A stretch of 6,389 nucleotides of DNA from the NCBI GenBank assembly GCA_929200515.1, contig CAKNAD010000026.1, positions 11,356-17,744 on the forward strand, in the 5' to 3' direction. Positions 1 to 5,304 of this stretch are shown piece after piece; position 1 is the first letter of the stretch, and every line of letters begins with the position of its first letter. The notes under the pieces are model-generated. The model made no database searches, was not told the origin of the DNA, and saw nothing but the letters and a program-made list of their open reading frames with translations. The stretch is from Candidatus Gorgonimonas leptogorgiae. Lineage in GTDB: Bacteria > Pseudomonadota > Gammaproteobacteria > Pseudomonadales > Endozoicomonadaceae. A program made the position numbers and the translations under genes.

Positions 1-2
1 TT

Positions 3-335
3 TTAGTTAAACATAGGCAAAAAAAATTATCTGCGGATTATTTAAATATAAATGCAGAGGATTATCAAGAGCATCAACTTCTTGTTGCTAATTATATAGC
101 ACAGATGAATGCTTTAATTCCTGAATTGCAACATCTCCATAAATATGAACAAAACAATATAAGAGCTGTCTTTAATTATAATGCTGATGATATTTTACGA
201 AAAACCACTGAAATATCAGCTGAAGAGTTTAGAGACCGGTTATTTACCAAGATAACCACTAACGCTAAAAAAGAAAACATTAATAAGGACTCTCTTGATA
301 TAGTTGCACAACATTTCGACCAAAATAAATATTTT
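3..335 (+). repeat. Domain copy 1 of intragenic tandem duplication
   Basis: The first visible copy (111 residues, from LVKHRQKKLS to DQNKYF) aligns over its whole length with the copy at 699-1037. About half the residues are identical by eye and there are only one or two single-residue gaps. The copy may begin before base 3. The DNA is also similar over the first 30 bases, around the poly-A stretch encoding RQKKLS. Confidence 0.85.
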
Positions 336-1076
336 ACTCCAACAGATACAGCCCCTAGAATACAACCTTCTGCAGATAATTCTCCATCTTCAAACCCTGA
401 ATTAGTAACTAATACTAAACCAACTATAAGGTTTGCAACAGATAACAACCCTCCAAAAGCAGAAGATACGGATATAGGCCTAGAAACACAACCTTCTGAA
501 GATTTAGAAGAATCTTCTATAAATGATTTATTAAATGACGCACTGGAGAGTGCTAATTTTAATATAGAAGAACTAAATAGCATGATAGATGATATAGACA
601 ATAAAACAGATAATGTAAATATTAACAATTTACTAAATAATCCAGAATTATCTAGTGCTGATAGGCCTGAGGATATAAATCAAAATCTTCGGGATGCTTT
701 AGTTACATATAGGCAAAAAAAATTATCTGAGGCTTTTCTAAATATAAATAACGATGACTATGATGCAAAGAGTCGTATTATTTTTGCCAATTATATAGCA
801 CAGATGGGAGATTTAACTCCTAAATTGCAACGTCTCCGCAAGGATGAGCTAGATAATATACAAGCTATCTGTAATTATAATGCGAATAATATTTTAAAAG
901 ATAAGGAAAATAATCTATCAAATGAAGAGTTTAAGAAACAGTTAATTTCAAGCATAACCAAGGATGCTAAGAGAGGAAACATTGATGAGCAAAATATTAA
1001 TATCATCATTGACGCTTTCAACCAAAATGAATATTTTGATAAATCTTTTAAGCCACCTTCTAAGCCTAAGTCATAA
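3..1076 (+). CDS. Tandem-domain protein of unknown function, 5' end outside window
   Basis: I do not recognise this family. The reading frame is open from base 3 to the TAA at 1074-1076, so 357 residues are visible and the true start lies upstream. The ATG at 105 is internal: it falls in the middle of a repeated domain (ANYIAQM), and the second copy of that domain aligns with the residues encoded before it. Order: domain copy 1 (3-335), an acidic Asn/Asp/Ser/Pro-rich linker of about 120 residues with low complexity, domain copy 2 (699-1037), then a short basic tail ending in KPPSKPKS. Each domain is hydrophilic and looks alpha-helical, with shared motifs RQKKLS, ANYIAQM, NYNA and QN-YF. No membrane segment is visible; a signal peptide cannot be judged without the N-terminus. 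The architecture resembles repeat-type accessory or effector proteins of intracellular bacteria, but that is inference only. It converges on the calpain-like gene. Confidence 0.85.
   Translation, partial: LVKHRQKKLSADYLNINAEDYQEHQLLVANYIAQMNALIPELQHLHKYEQNNIRAVFNYNADDILRKTTEISAEEFRDRLFTKITTNAKKENINKDSLDIVAQHFDQNKYFTPTDTAPRIQPSADNSPSSNPELVTNTKPTIRFATDNNPPKAEDTDIGLETQPSEDLEESSINDLLNDALESANFNIEELNSMIDDIDNKTDNVNINNLLNNPELSSADRPEDINQNLRDALVTYRQKKLSEAFLNINNDDYDAKSRIIFANYIAQMGDLTPKLQRLRKDELDNIQAICNYNANNILKDKENNLSNEEFKKQLISSITKDAKRGNIDEQNINIIIDAFNQNEYFDKSFKPPSKPKS
699..1037 (+). repeat. Domain copy 2 of intragenic tandem duplication
   Basis: The second copy (113 residues, from LVTYRQKKLS to NQNEYF) forms the C-terminal domain of the same protein. 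The most conserved blocks shared with copy 1 are RQKKLS, LNIN, ANYIAQM, NYNA and QN-YF. The level of divergence indicates an old duplication. Confidence 0.85.
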
Positions 1077-1103
1077 CTCCAAATCGTTAATTAATAATAA
1101 AAG

Positions 1104-1186
1104 GTAGTAGCTTAAACCTGACCCGACAATAATCTTAAAAACTAGAAGCCTGTTAGATTATATTTGAGTTAAGTTTAAACTATTAC
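1104..1186. terminator. 83-bp imperfect palindrome between convergent genes; candidate bidirectional terminator
   Basis: Arms 1104-1135 and 1155-1186 match as inverted repeats at 24 of 32 positions around a 19-base loop, without gaps. Six of the eight mismatches are transitions, several of which give G:U pairs in RNA. It fills the gap between two convergent stop codons. T-rich sequence follows on both sides (ATTTTATTT at 1191-1200 on +, CTTTTATTATT on -), which fits a terminator shared by both genes. The stem is long and AT-rich for a standard intrinsic terminator, so a decayed palindromic repeat or miniature element is the main alternative. Confidence 0.5.
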
Positions 1187-1194
1187 ATAAAATT

Positions 1195-2580
1195 TTATTT
1201 GATTTTAAAACCTCCAGCAACAATTAAAGACTCCTCAAAATATTTATGCATATCCTTAAGGGGGATAAATTTTATGCAACTTTCGGAGTTTCTAATATTA
1301 ATTGGAATATCAGTACCATTTTCTAGTGCCACCTTTAATTTTTTACTAGGAAGAGGCCTTGCATATTGATCAAATATCATTAAACCGTCTATTTTTTCGC
1401 CATTATGTTTTACTTTAGTAGCTGCACCTACTACAGCCATAGAATGCGAGAGGGGCATACCTTCAAACCCGATTCTTACTTTATCAATAGTGCTTGTTTT
1501 TGATTTAGAGCTAACATTCATAGGTATTCCTAGTTTAGCATTTTCAAACATTGTTTGTACTGCTTTGTCATAAGAAGCATCTTGGTTTTTATCCTTTGCA
1601 AGCATGTATCTTTGAGATGCGTCAACTTGCTCTAAACCTTTGATCTGATTGCATTTAGGTATTTTAGGTAACCAAGATGCTGCCTGCGCTGGGTGGCCAA
1701 AATCTAAAGAATTTTCGGCTCTGGATATGCCTCCTATCATTGAGCTTGCTATTATTGTTCTTAGTTCGTATATATTTTCTTCTGATAAACTTTGCTCCTT
1801 TAATAAAGACTTATTTTGTACACAATTTCTTAATAATATTCTAAGACCATGATGTGCTTTTTCTAACACTGAAGCCCAAGATGTATCAGATAGTTCGTTA
1901 ATAGAATAAACAGTATCACCATCATTAGTTATTAATTGGCTTATATCAATAACCACATCAATTTGTATTTGATACTCCTCATTTACAAATGAAACTTTAG
2001 CCTTATTATCTCCTAAATTTTCTATCAATCCTACACTTAATAAGTCTCTTATTTTATCTGTATTAGCAAAGCTTGCTAGCATACTAAGAAAATAACATGA
2101 ACTCCTAGTATCACTTTGCCTGACATCAAAAGATGAGATTTTGCTGTTTGCATCAAAGATCGCTCTAGTTTCATTCTTAACAAAGAATGTTTTTTGTTCA
2201 GGATTTAAATCATTCATTAGCATTTCATCAGATATATGAAATGTTATTTTTTCATAGTCTTGTTTTAGGGGTTGTTCAGCATAATTTAGCTCTGTTTTTT
2301 TATGTATAGTTACGTTTTTATGATTACGAGAAAATATTCTATTTACAACATCTAAACACACAAACACAAACCTGATTATTTGAAATTTTACCGTTCTTGT
2401 ATGTATGGATTTATTTTTACCTACTTGTTTTTTAGAACAGTTAAGTTTATTTGCAGAATTTGTTACCTCTAATACGCTACGATTGAAAAATATTCCTAAA
2501 TTTTGTTGCGTATTTTTTGGTATACTTTCTTTCGAATAACCAGGCACTATTGGGCTAGAGTCTAGCGTGTTAAAATCCAT
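1195..2580 (-). CDS. Calpain-like (C2-type, clan CA) cysteine protease candidate
   Basis: Predicted cytosolic or translocated cysteine protease of 461 residues. The catalytic Cys lies in QSDTRSSCYFLSMLASFA (Cys162, Gln155 upstream), which resembles the calpain pattern Q-x-x-G-D-C-W-f-l. SDTSWASVLEKAHHGL (231-246) resembles the calpain WPALLEKAYAKL segment. The His is in LSHSMAVVG (His379), 25 residues before Asp404 in MIFDQYARP, where calpains have Asn in R-N-P-W-G at nearly the same spacing. Residues 1-140 match nothing I know; a hydrophobic stretch at about 66-83 might bind membrane. There is no Sec signal peptide. The ATG at 2580 is chosen because AAAGGA lies upstream, though the 12-base spacing is long; in-frame TTG (2643) and GTG (2589) starts are possible. 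It lies 139 bp downstream of the M48 gene on the same strand. A calpain-like protease here suggests an effector acting on host proteins (inference). Other clan CA families cannot be excluded. Confidence 0.72.
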   Translation of the reverse strand: MDFNTLDSSPIVPGYSKESIPKNTQQNLGIFFNRSVLEVTNSANKLNCSKKQVGKNKSIHTRTVKFQIIRFVFVCLDVVNRIFSRNHKNVTIHKKTELNYAEQPLKQDYEKITFHISDEMLMNDLNPEQKTFFVKNETRAIFDANSKISSFDVRQSDTRSSCYFLSMLASFANTDKIRDLLSVGLIENLGDNKAKVSFVNEEYQIQIDVVIDISQLITNDGDTVYSINELSDTSWASVLEKAHHGLRILLRNCVQNKSLLKEQSLSEENIYELRTIIASSMIGGISRAENSLDFGHPAQAASWLPKIPKCNQIKGLEQVDASQRYMLAKDKNQDASYDKAVQTMFENAKLGIPMNVSSKSKTSTIDKVRIGFEGMPLSHSMAVVGAATKVKHNGEKIDGLMIFDQYARPLPSKKLKVALENGTDIPINIRNSESCIKFIPLKDMHKYFEESLIVAGGFKIK

Positions 2581-2634
2581 AATATACACTATTCCTTTAT
2601 TTTTAAAAAGTCTATCCTTAACAATGGAGGATAT

Positions 2635-2651
2635 AATAAGCAATGCTTATT
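2635..2651. repeat. Short perfect inverted repeat upstream of the calpain-like gene
   Basis: AATAAGC and GCTTATT form a 7-bp perfect stem with a 3-base loop, 55 bases upstream of the chosen ATG of the calpain-like gene. It could be an operator or part of the end of the upstream transcript. No T-run follows on the minus strand, so a terminator is less likely. In AT-rich DNA a stem of this length can also occur by chance. Confidence 0.3.
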
Positions 2652-2691
2652 GTATTGCTATTTTAATAACTACTAACACATTTTATGACCT

Positions 2692-2714
2692 GAAAACCAC
2701 CCCTAAATCTGGGA
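2692..2714 (-). terminator. Weak candidate terminator after the M48 protease gene
   Basis: Read on the minus strand, shortly after the TAA at 2722-2720, CCC and GGG can pair across a 7-base loop, extended by one U:G pair, and are followed by TGGTTTTC. The stem is only 4 bp, so termination would be weak or partial. Some read-through into the calpain-like gene is plausible. Confidence 0.25.
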
Positions 2715-2719
2715 GAAAA

Positions 2720-4318
2720 TTACATTTTACTTACTGCTTTTTCTGCGGAATCTATTATCTCTATTTTCTGCTTAATTTCATTTACTTTAATTTTAGTTAT
2801 TCCTGATACAGTCAATGCTTGTTGTAAATGCTCTTTAGCTTCGCTAAACATTCCAGATAGCCAAAAAAACTCCGACATTGATATATGATAATCTATAGAA
2901 AATAATCTTATAGACTGTATTTGGGCTAATCTTTTCCAAGAGTTAGGGTCTAATGGTCTAAGAAAACAAATATGCTTAGCTATTTTTTCTGCTTCCGCAT
3001 ATTGCTTAGTATAATTTAATAAATTAGTCATTTCTGATAATAGCGGATAACTATTTGGCCTTAATAAGATAGCATTGTGTAATAAATCTAAGCTTTTATC
3101 AACTACTCCAAGGGCTTGATATACAGAAGATTGCAAAATAACAAAATGAATGTTTATACTGTCATATGCTAACAACTCTTTTGCTAGTTTATCAGCATCT
3201 TTAGGAGAATTATGTTTTAATTTTAATATCGCAAGTGCATATTTTTCTGCAATAGTCATTCCTTTTTCTCCCTCAGAATTAACCCTTGCCTTAATAAAAT
3301 CAGCTAATATATTAGCTTGCTCTACGGTTGATAATTGAGCATGTATTTTCATTAATAAAAATTCTAATTTTTGCTCATCTATAACAGAATATTCTTTTTT
3401 TCTTGTGTTTTTCTCTTTATTTTGAGTTTTTGGGGTACCTTTTAATTTATATTTAGATAAAAAATATTCTTCACTAGCAATATAAGAGATCGGTTGCACC
3501 TGTTTTTTTTCATGCTGTAATATTCTATTGCTTGCCTGAATAATCCTAGTTTCAATATATGGGTGAGTTAATAAAAACTCTGGTGTGCTTCCCTTTGTAT
3601 TAAATTTTTGCAAAACCTTAAACATCTCGACACTAGCTTTGGGTGAATAACCCGCCTTAATAATAATATCAATTCCAATTTGATCAGCTTCAGTTTCATC
3701 TTGTCTACTGTATTGTAAAAGCTTTTCGTAGGCTCCTAAGAAGCCAGATATACTTCCAGCATAGGCAATTGATGATAATTCAGAGTCACTATCAACGGAA
3801 TTTCCAATAACGGAATCAAACAGTGCGGCCCCTCCTAAAACTAAAGCCCAGGTTGTCAGTAGCTCCCAGGCTTTATCTGCCGCAAAAGAATGAACTTTTA
3901 ATTTTATATGTGCTAACTCATGAGCAATCACAAAAGCAAGTTGATCATAATCCTCTAAGTTTAATAATAACCCTAAATTAATAAGCAATACGCCCCCAGG
4001 CAACGCAGAAGCATTAAACGAGTTATCTTGAATTAAAAATGGAAGGATAGCAGGAGTTTTTATCTCGGCAGCAACAGCAAGATTTTTAACCATTCTTTCT
4101 GTGTAATCTTGCAATTGCATATCTTCCACTGCTACATCTGAACGATAAATCATTTTTAATATCATTTTACCTTCTTCATCAGCCGCTTTAACTAAATGTG
4201 GCGATTGATTTCTAGAGCCGAATTCAGGTATTTTATCAAAAACTCCATTATAAGCCTTTGCCAAATTGATTACAAAAACAAGCGTAACAAGGGCAAAAAC
4301 AATAGTTTTTTTTATCAT
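2720..4318 (-). CDS. Exported BepA-like M48 zinc metalloprotease with C-terminal TPR region
   Basis: A 532-residue periplasmic peptidase of the M48 family with BepA/YfgC-like architecture. Residues 1-22 form a Sec signal peptide: MIKK, a hydrophobic core, then a likely cut after AKA. The zinc site is HELAH at 133-137 (His133, catalytic Glu134, His137), with the third ligand Glu208 in DETEADQIG. The THP motif at 251-253, conserved in this family, is present. A hydrophobic stretch at about 153-170 and a mobile segment precede the third ligand, as in BepA. Residues 275-320 are a charged linker, and about 355-510 form helical TPR-like repeats (for example KQYAEAEKIAKHICFLRP and GMFSEAKEHLQQAL). 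BepA-type proteins degrade or help fold stalled outer-membrane proteins, so envelope quality control is the likely role. The start is firm: AAGGA lies 5 bases before ATG. The length is slightly above the usual 450-500 because of the linker. Confidence 0.92.
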   Translation of the reverse strand: MIKKTIVFALVTLVFVINLAKAYNGVFDKIPEFGSRNQSPHLVKAADEEGKMILKMIYRSDVAVEDMQLQDYTERMVKNLAVAAEIKTPAILPFLIQDNSFNASALPGGVLLINLGLLLNLEDYDQLAFVIAHELAHIKLKVHSFAADKAWELLTTWALVLGGAALFDSVIGNSVDSDSELSSIAYAGSISGFLGAYEKLLQYSRQDETEADQIGIDIIIKAGYSPKASVEMFKVLQKFNTKGSTPEFLLTHPYIETRIIQASNRILQHEKKQVQPISYIASEEYFLSKYKLKGTPKTQNKEKNTRKKEYSVIDEQKLEFLLMKIHAQLSTVEQANILADFIKARVNSEGEKGMTIAEKYALAILKLKHNSPKDADKLAKELLAYDSINIHFVILQSSVYQALGVVDKSLDLLHNAILLRPNSYPLLSEMTNLLNYTKQYAEAEKIAKHICFLRPLDPNSWKRLAQIQSIRLFSIDYHISMSEFFWLSGMFSEAKEHLQQALTVSGITKIKVNEIKQKIEIIDSAEKAVSKM

Positions 4319-4376
4319 GATAATCCTTAAAAAACAAGTGATAAATTAACCCTACAACATAATAAAACTCTTATTA

Positions 4377-4404
4377 ATATTATTTTTTAAAACATTAAGC
4401 ACAA
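4377..4404 (-). promoter_or_regulatory. Candidate sigma70-type promoter of the M48 protease gene
   Basis: On the minus strand, TTGTGC (4404-4399) and TAATAT (4382-4377) are separated by 16 bases, which would give a leader of roughly 50 bases before the ATG at 4318. The match is moderate and the DNA is AT-rich, so this is only a candidate. Confidence 0.3.
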
Positions 4405-4540
4405 ACATAATAAGTAAAAATTAAAAGAAAGATTTTGTTACAGCTAAACACAAAAACACACTGCACAGATAAATTATAGCAAACATTAGCGCTCTGTGTT
4501 TTATATATTTTATTCAAAAGAGGTTTTTTATCAAAGAGTG
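4405..4540. other. Gene-free AT-rich spacer
   Basis: Between the M48 promoter region and the transposon remnant I see no open frame with a plausible start and ribosome site, no tRNA-like fold and no clear hairpin. The short string TTAAAAGAAAGATT (4421-4434) has a near match at 6258-6270, which may be chance in such AT-rich DNA. Confidence 0.5.
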
Positions 4541-4548
4541 CCGTAAAA

Positions 4549-4568
4549 CCCGTTCCTTTAGGTACGGG
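4549..4568 (+). repeat. Left-end hairpin with TTTA loop
   Basis: CCCGT pairs with ACGGG, followed by a T-T mismatch, then CC with GG around a TTTA loop. It sits in the context CCGTAAAA...GATATAAGGC, similar to the ends of tnpB-type IS605 elements as I remember them. It shares the CC-TTTA-GG tip with the hairpin at 4811-4830. Confidence 0.6.
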
Positions 4569-4669
4569 ATATAAGGCATAACATTTTACTAGTAATTCTT
4601 AAAATATTGTACTTGTTTCTGTACACTGTTTCTTGCTAACATATCCACATAGCGTAATTGCTATTTACT

Positions 4670-4777
4670 GCTCAGATAGATGGCTTCGTCCATCAACCAC
4701 ACTTGGTTTCAGAGCTAACCGCAGGGCATGCAGGGTTAGCCTATGAAAATGTAGGTCTCGTTGGAGAACTAGTCTAG
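4670..4777 (+). pseudogene. TnpB C-terminal remnant, copy 1, frameshifted
   Basis: From 4712 to the TAG at 4775-4777 the frame reads ELTAGHAGLAYENVGLVGEL plus V, matching the typical tail of IS605-family TnpB proteins (copy 2 reads SEPTARNAGVAFGNVGLIGE). Compared with copy 2 there are two extra bases, one near 4685 and an extra T near 4707-4709, which break the frame upstream. The RuvC and zinc-finger parts of TnpB are absent. This is a dead fragment. Confidence 0.7.
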
Positions 4778-4783
4778 GAACCA

Positions 4784-4807
4784 CCTAGCAGATTAATCTG
4801 ATCTAGG
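4784..4807 (+). ncRNA. Conserved 24-nt hairpin, copy 1 (possible omegaRNA or DNA-end structure)
   Basis: CCTAG-CAGAT-TA-ATCTG-AT-CTAGG folds as a 10-bp stem with a 2-base loop and a 2-base AT bulge. Copy 2 (5003-5026) folds the same way although two stem pairs differ, and both differences are compensatory. The 5' arm CCTAG can instead pair with CTAGG at 4774-4778, giving two mutually exclusive hairpins. Whether it acts as RNA or single-stranded DNA is unknown. Confidence 0.5.
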
Positions 4808-4810
4808 AAG

Positions 4811-4830
4811 CCATGTCCTTTAGGGCGTGG
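4811..4830 (+). repeat. Right-end hairpin with TTTA loop
   Basis: CCATGTCC pairs with GGGCGTGG (8 pairs, two of them G:U) around TTTA, followed by AGGAAGTCAC. This is the usual layout of the right end after tnpB in IS605-type elements, and in functional TnpB systems this region forms the 3' part of the omegaRNA scaffold. Confidence 0.65.
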
Positions 4831-4930
4831 AGGAAGTCACCAAATAACATGCTACACGGGTGATAGGTAAAAATCACTAAATAATCTGAGTTCGATGAAA
4901 AATAAATTCGGTAATTTTAGGTAAAAAAAT

Positions 4931-4984
4931 ATTGATTGATATATTATTTCAACACAAAAAGCATTATTTATATTGATAAATTTT
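4931..4984 (-). repeat. Truncated duplicate of the leader of the 222-residue repeat-protein gene
   Basis: Bases 4931-4965 match 5990-6024 at 32 of 35 positions, and 4967-4984 match 6066-6083 at 18 of 18. Relative to the intact leader about 40 bases are missing, removing one arm of its hairpin and leaving the TATAAA-like element but not the -35. No ribosome site or start codon follows on the minus strand, so this is an orphan leader. Confidence 0.75.
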
Positions 4985-5002
4985 GATCTATACACCTAGC
5001 TT

Positions 5003-5026
5003 CCTAGATCATACAAGTATGCTAGG
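5003..5026 (-). ncRNA. Conserved 24-nt hairpin, copy 2
   Basis: On the minus strand, CCTAG-CATAC-TT-GTATG-AT-CTAGG gives the same stem, loop length and AT bulge as 4784-4807. Stem pairs 8 and 10 (counting from the base) change from G:C to T:A and from T:A to C:G, so pairing is kept while sequence changes. Confidence 0.5.
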
Positions 5027-5035
5027 TGATGGTTC

Positions 5036-5150
5036 CTAGGCTATTTCTCCAATTAGCCCTACATTGCCAAAAGCTACCCCCGCATTCCTTGCGGTTGGCT
5101 CTGAACCGAGCGTGATCGATGGACTAGCCATCTGTCTGAACAGTAAATAG
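5036..5150 (-). pseudogene. TnpB C-terminal remnant, copy 2
   Basis: On the minus strand the frame reads RQMASPSITLGSEPTARNAG, then VAFGNVGLIGEIA and TAG (5038-5036), a characteristic C-terminal tail of IS605-family TnpB. The frame continues open upstream, but what it encodes (for example HITYCYLLF) does not look like the TnpB zinc finger. This copy is less degraded than copy 1, with no frameshift in the recognisable part. It has no catalytic domain. Confidence 0.7.
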
Positions 5151-5239
5151 CAATATGTTATGTGAGTATATTGGAAGGAAGCAGTGTACAGAAACAAGTA
5201 CAATATTCTAAAAATCGCCAGTAAAATCGTTTAATTAAA

Positions 5240-5253
5240 GGCAAAATACTGCC
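5240..5253 (-). terminator. Weak candidate terminator after the 222-residue gene
   Basis: On the minus strand GGCA and TGCC pair around a 6-base loop and are followed by TTTAATTAAA. The stem has only 4 bp (5 with a G:U pair), so support is low. It is the only hairpin with a following T-rich stretch between the stop codon at 5305 and the transposon remnant. Confidence 0.2.
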
Positions 5254-5304
5254 CGGATGCAATTGTATTTCAAAGTGTTTTAACGATGAACTAGACCTTT
5301 TTCT

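Larger units (their letters stand above)
4583..4811 (+). repeat. Copy 1 of a 229-bp inverted repeat carrying a TnpB tail
   Basis: Its reverse complement matches 4999-5228 from end to end (229 and 230 bp), roughly three quarters identical by eye. A run of 26 identical bases lies at 4603-4628 / 5182-5207 and one of 14 at 4657-4670 / 5141-5154. Only this copy continues into the right-end TTTA hairpin. The two copies lie in inverted orientation, 187 bp apart. Confidence 0.85.
4541..4840 (+). mobile_element. Miniature non-autonomous IS200/IS605-type remnant
   Basis: The segment is bounded by two hairpins that share a CC-TTTA-GG tip (4549-4568 and 4811-4830), the format of the subterminal hairpins recognised by the Y1 transposase of IS200/IS605 elements. 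It carries the C-terminal end of a TnpB frame just before the right hairpin, the normal IS605 order (tnpB end, hairpin, then a boundary near GTCAC at 4836-4840). No tnpA and no catalytic part of tnpB remain, so it could move only in trans, if at all. The exact ends are uncertain. Confidence 0.65.
4999..5228 (-). repeat. Copy 2 of the 229-bp inverted repeat carrying a TnpB tail
   Basis: Read on the minus strand it aligns from ATTTTACT to GATCTAGGAAGC with copy 1. Beyond that point the right-end TTTA hairpin of copy 1 is absent, so the transposon end has been lost or never belonged to this copy. It lies between the 222-residue gene and its orphan leader duplicate. Confidence 0.85.

Noticed and set aside
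105..107. ATG as the start of the first gene
   Set aside because: The frame is open to base 3 and the upstream residues align with the second domain copy, so this Met is internal.
176..628. 150-residue minus-strand frame
   Set aside because: It is antisense to the duplicated-domain gene; the Ser/Leu-rich content reflects the complement of Asn/Asp/Glu codons.
1649..1852. 67-residue plus-strand frame
   Set aside because: It lies antisense within the calpain-like gene, which has catalytic motifs spanning this region, and lacks independent support.
2567..2806. 79-residue plus-strand frame with hydrophobic C-terminus
   Set aside because: It overlaps both minus-strand gene ends, has no clear ribosome site, and its hydrophobicity follows from AT-rich antisense sequence.
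4679..4694. tRNA or other housekeeping RNA suggested by GATGG/CCATC and neighbouring stems
   Set aside because: There is no cloverleaf, anticodon arm or CCA-proximal acceptor; the small stems are also found in copy 2 (5118-5132) and belong to the TnpB-tail element.
4812..4930. Functional gene between the inverted copies
   Set aside because: No frame with start and ribosome site on either strand; only right-end transposon sequence and a small GTGAT/ATCAC inverted repeat near 4860-4877.
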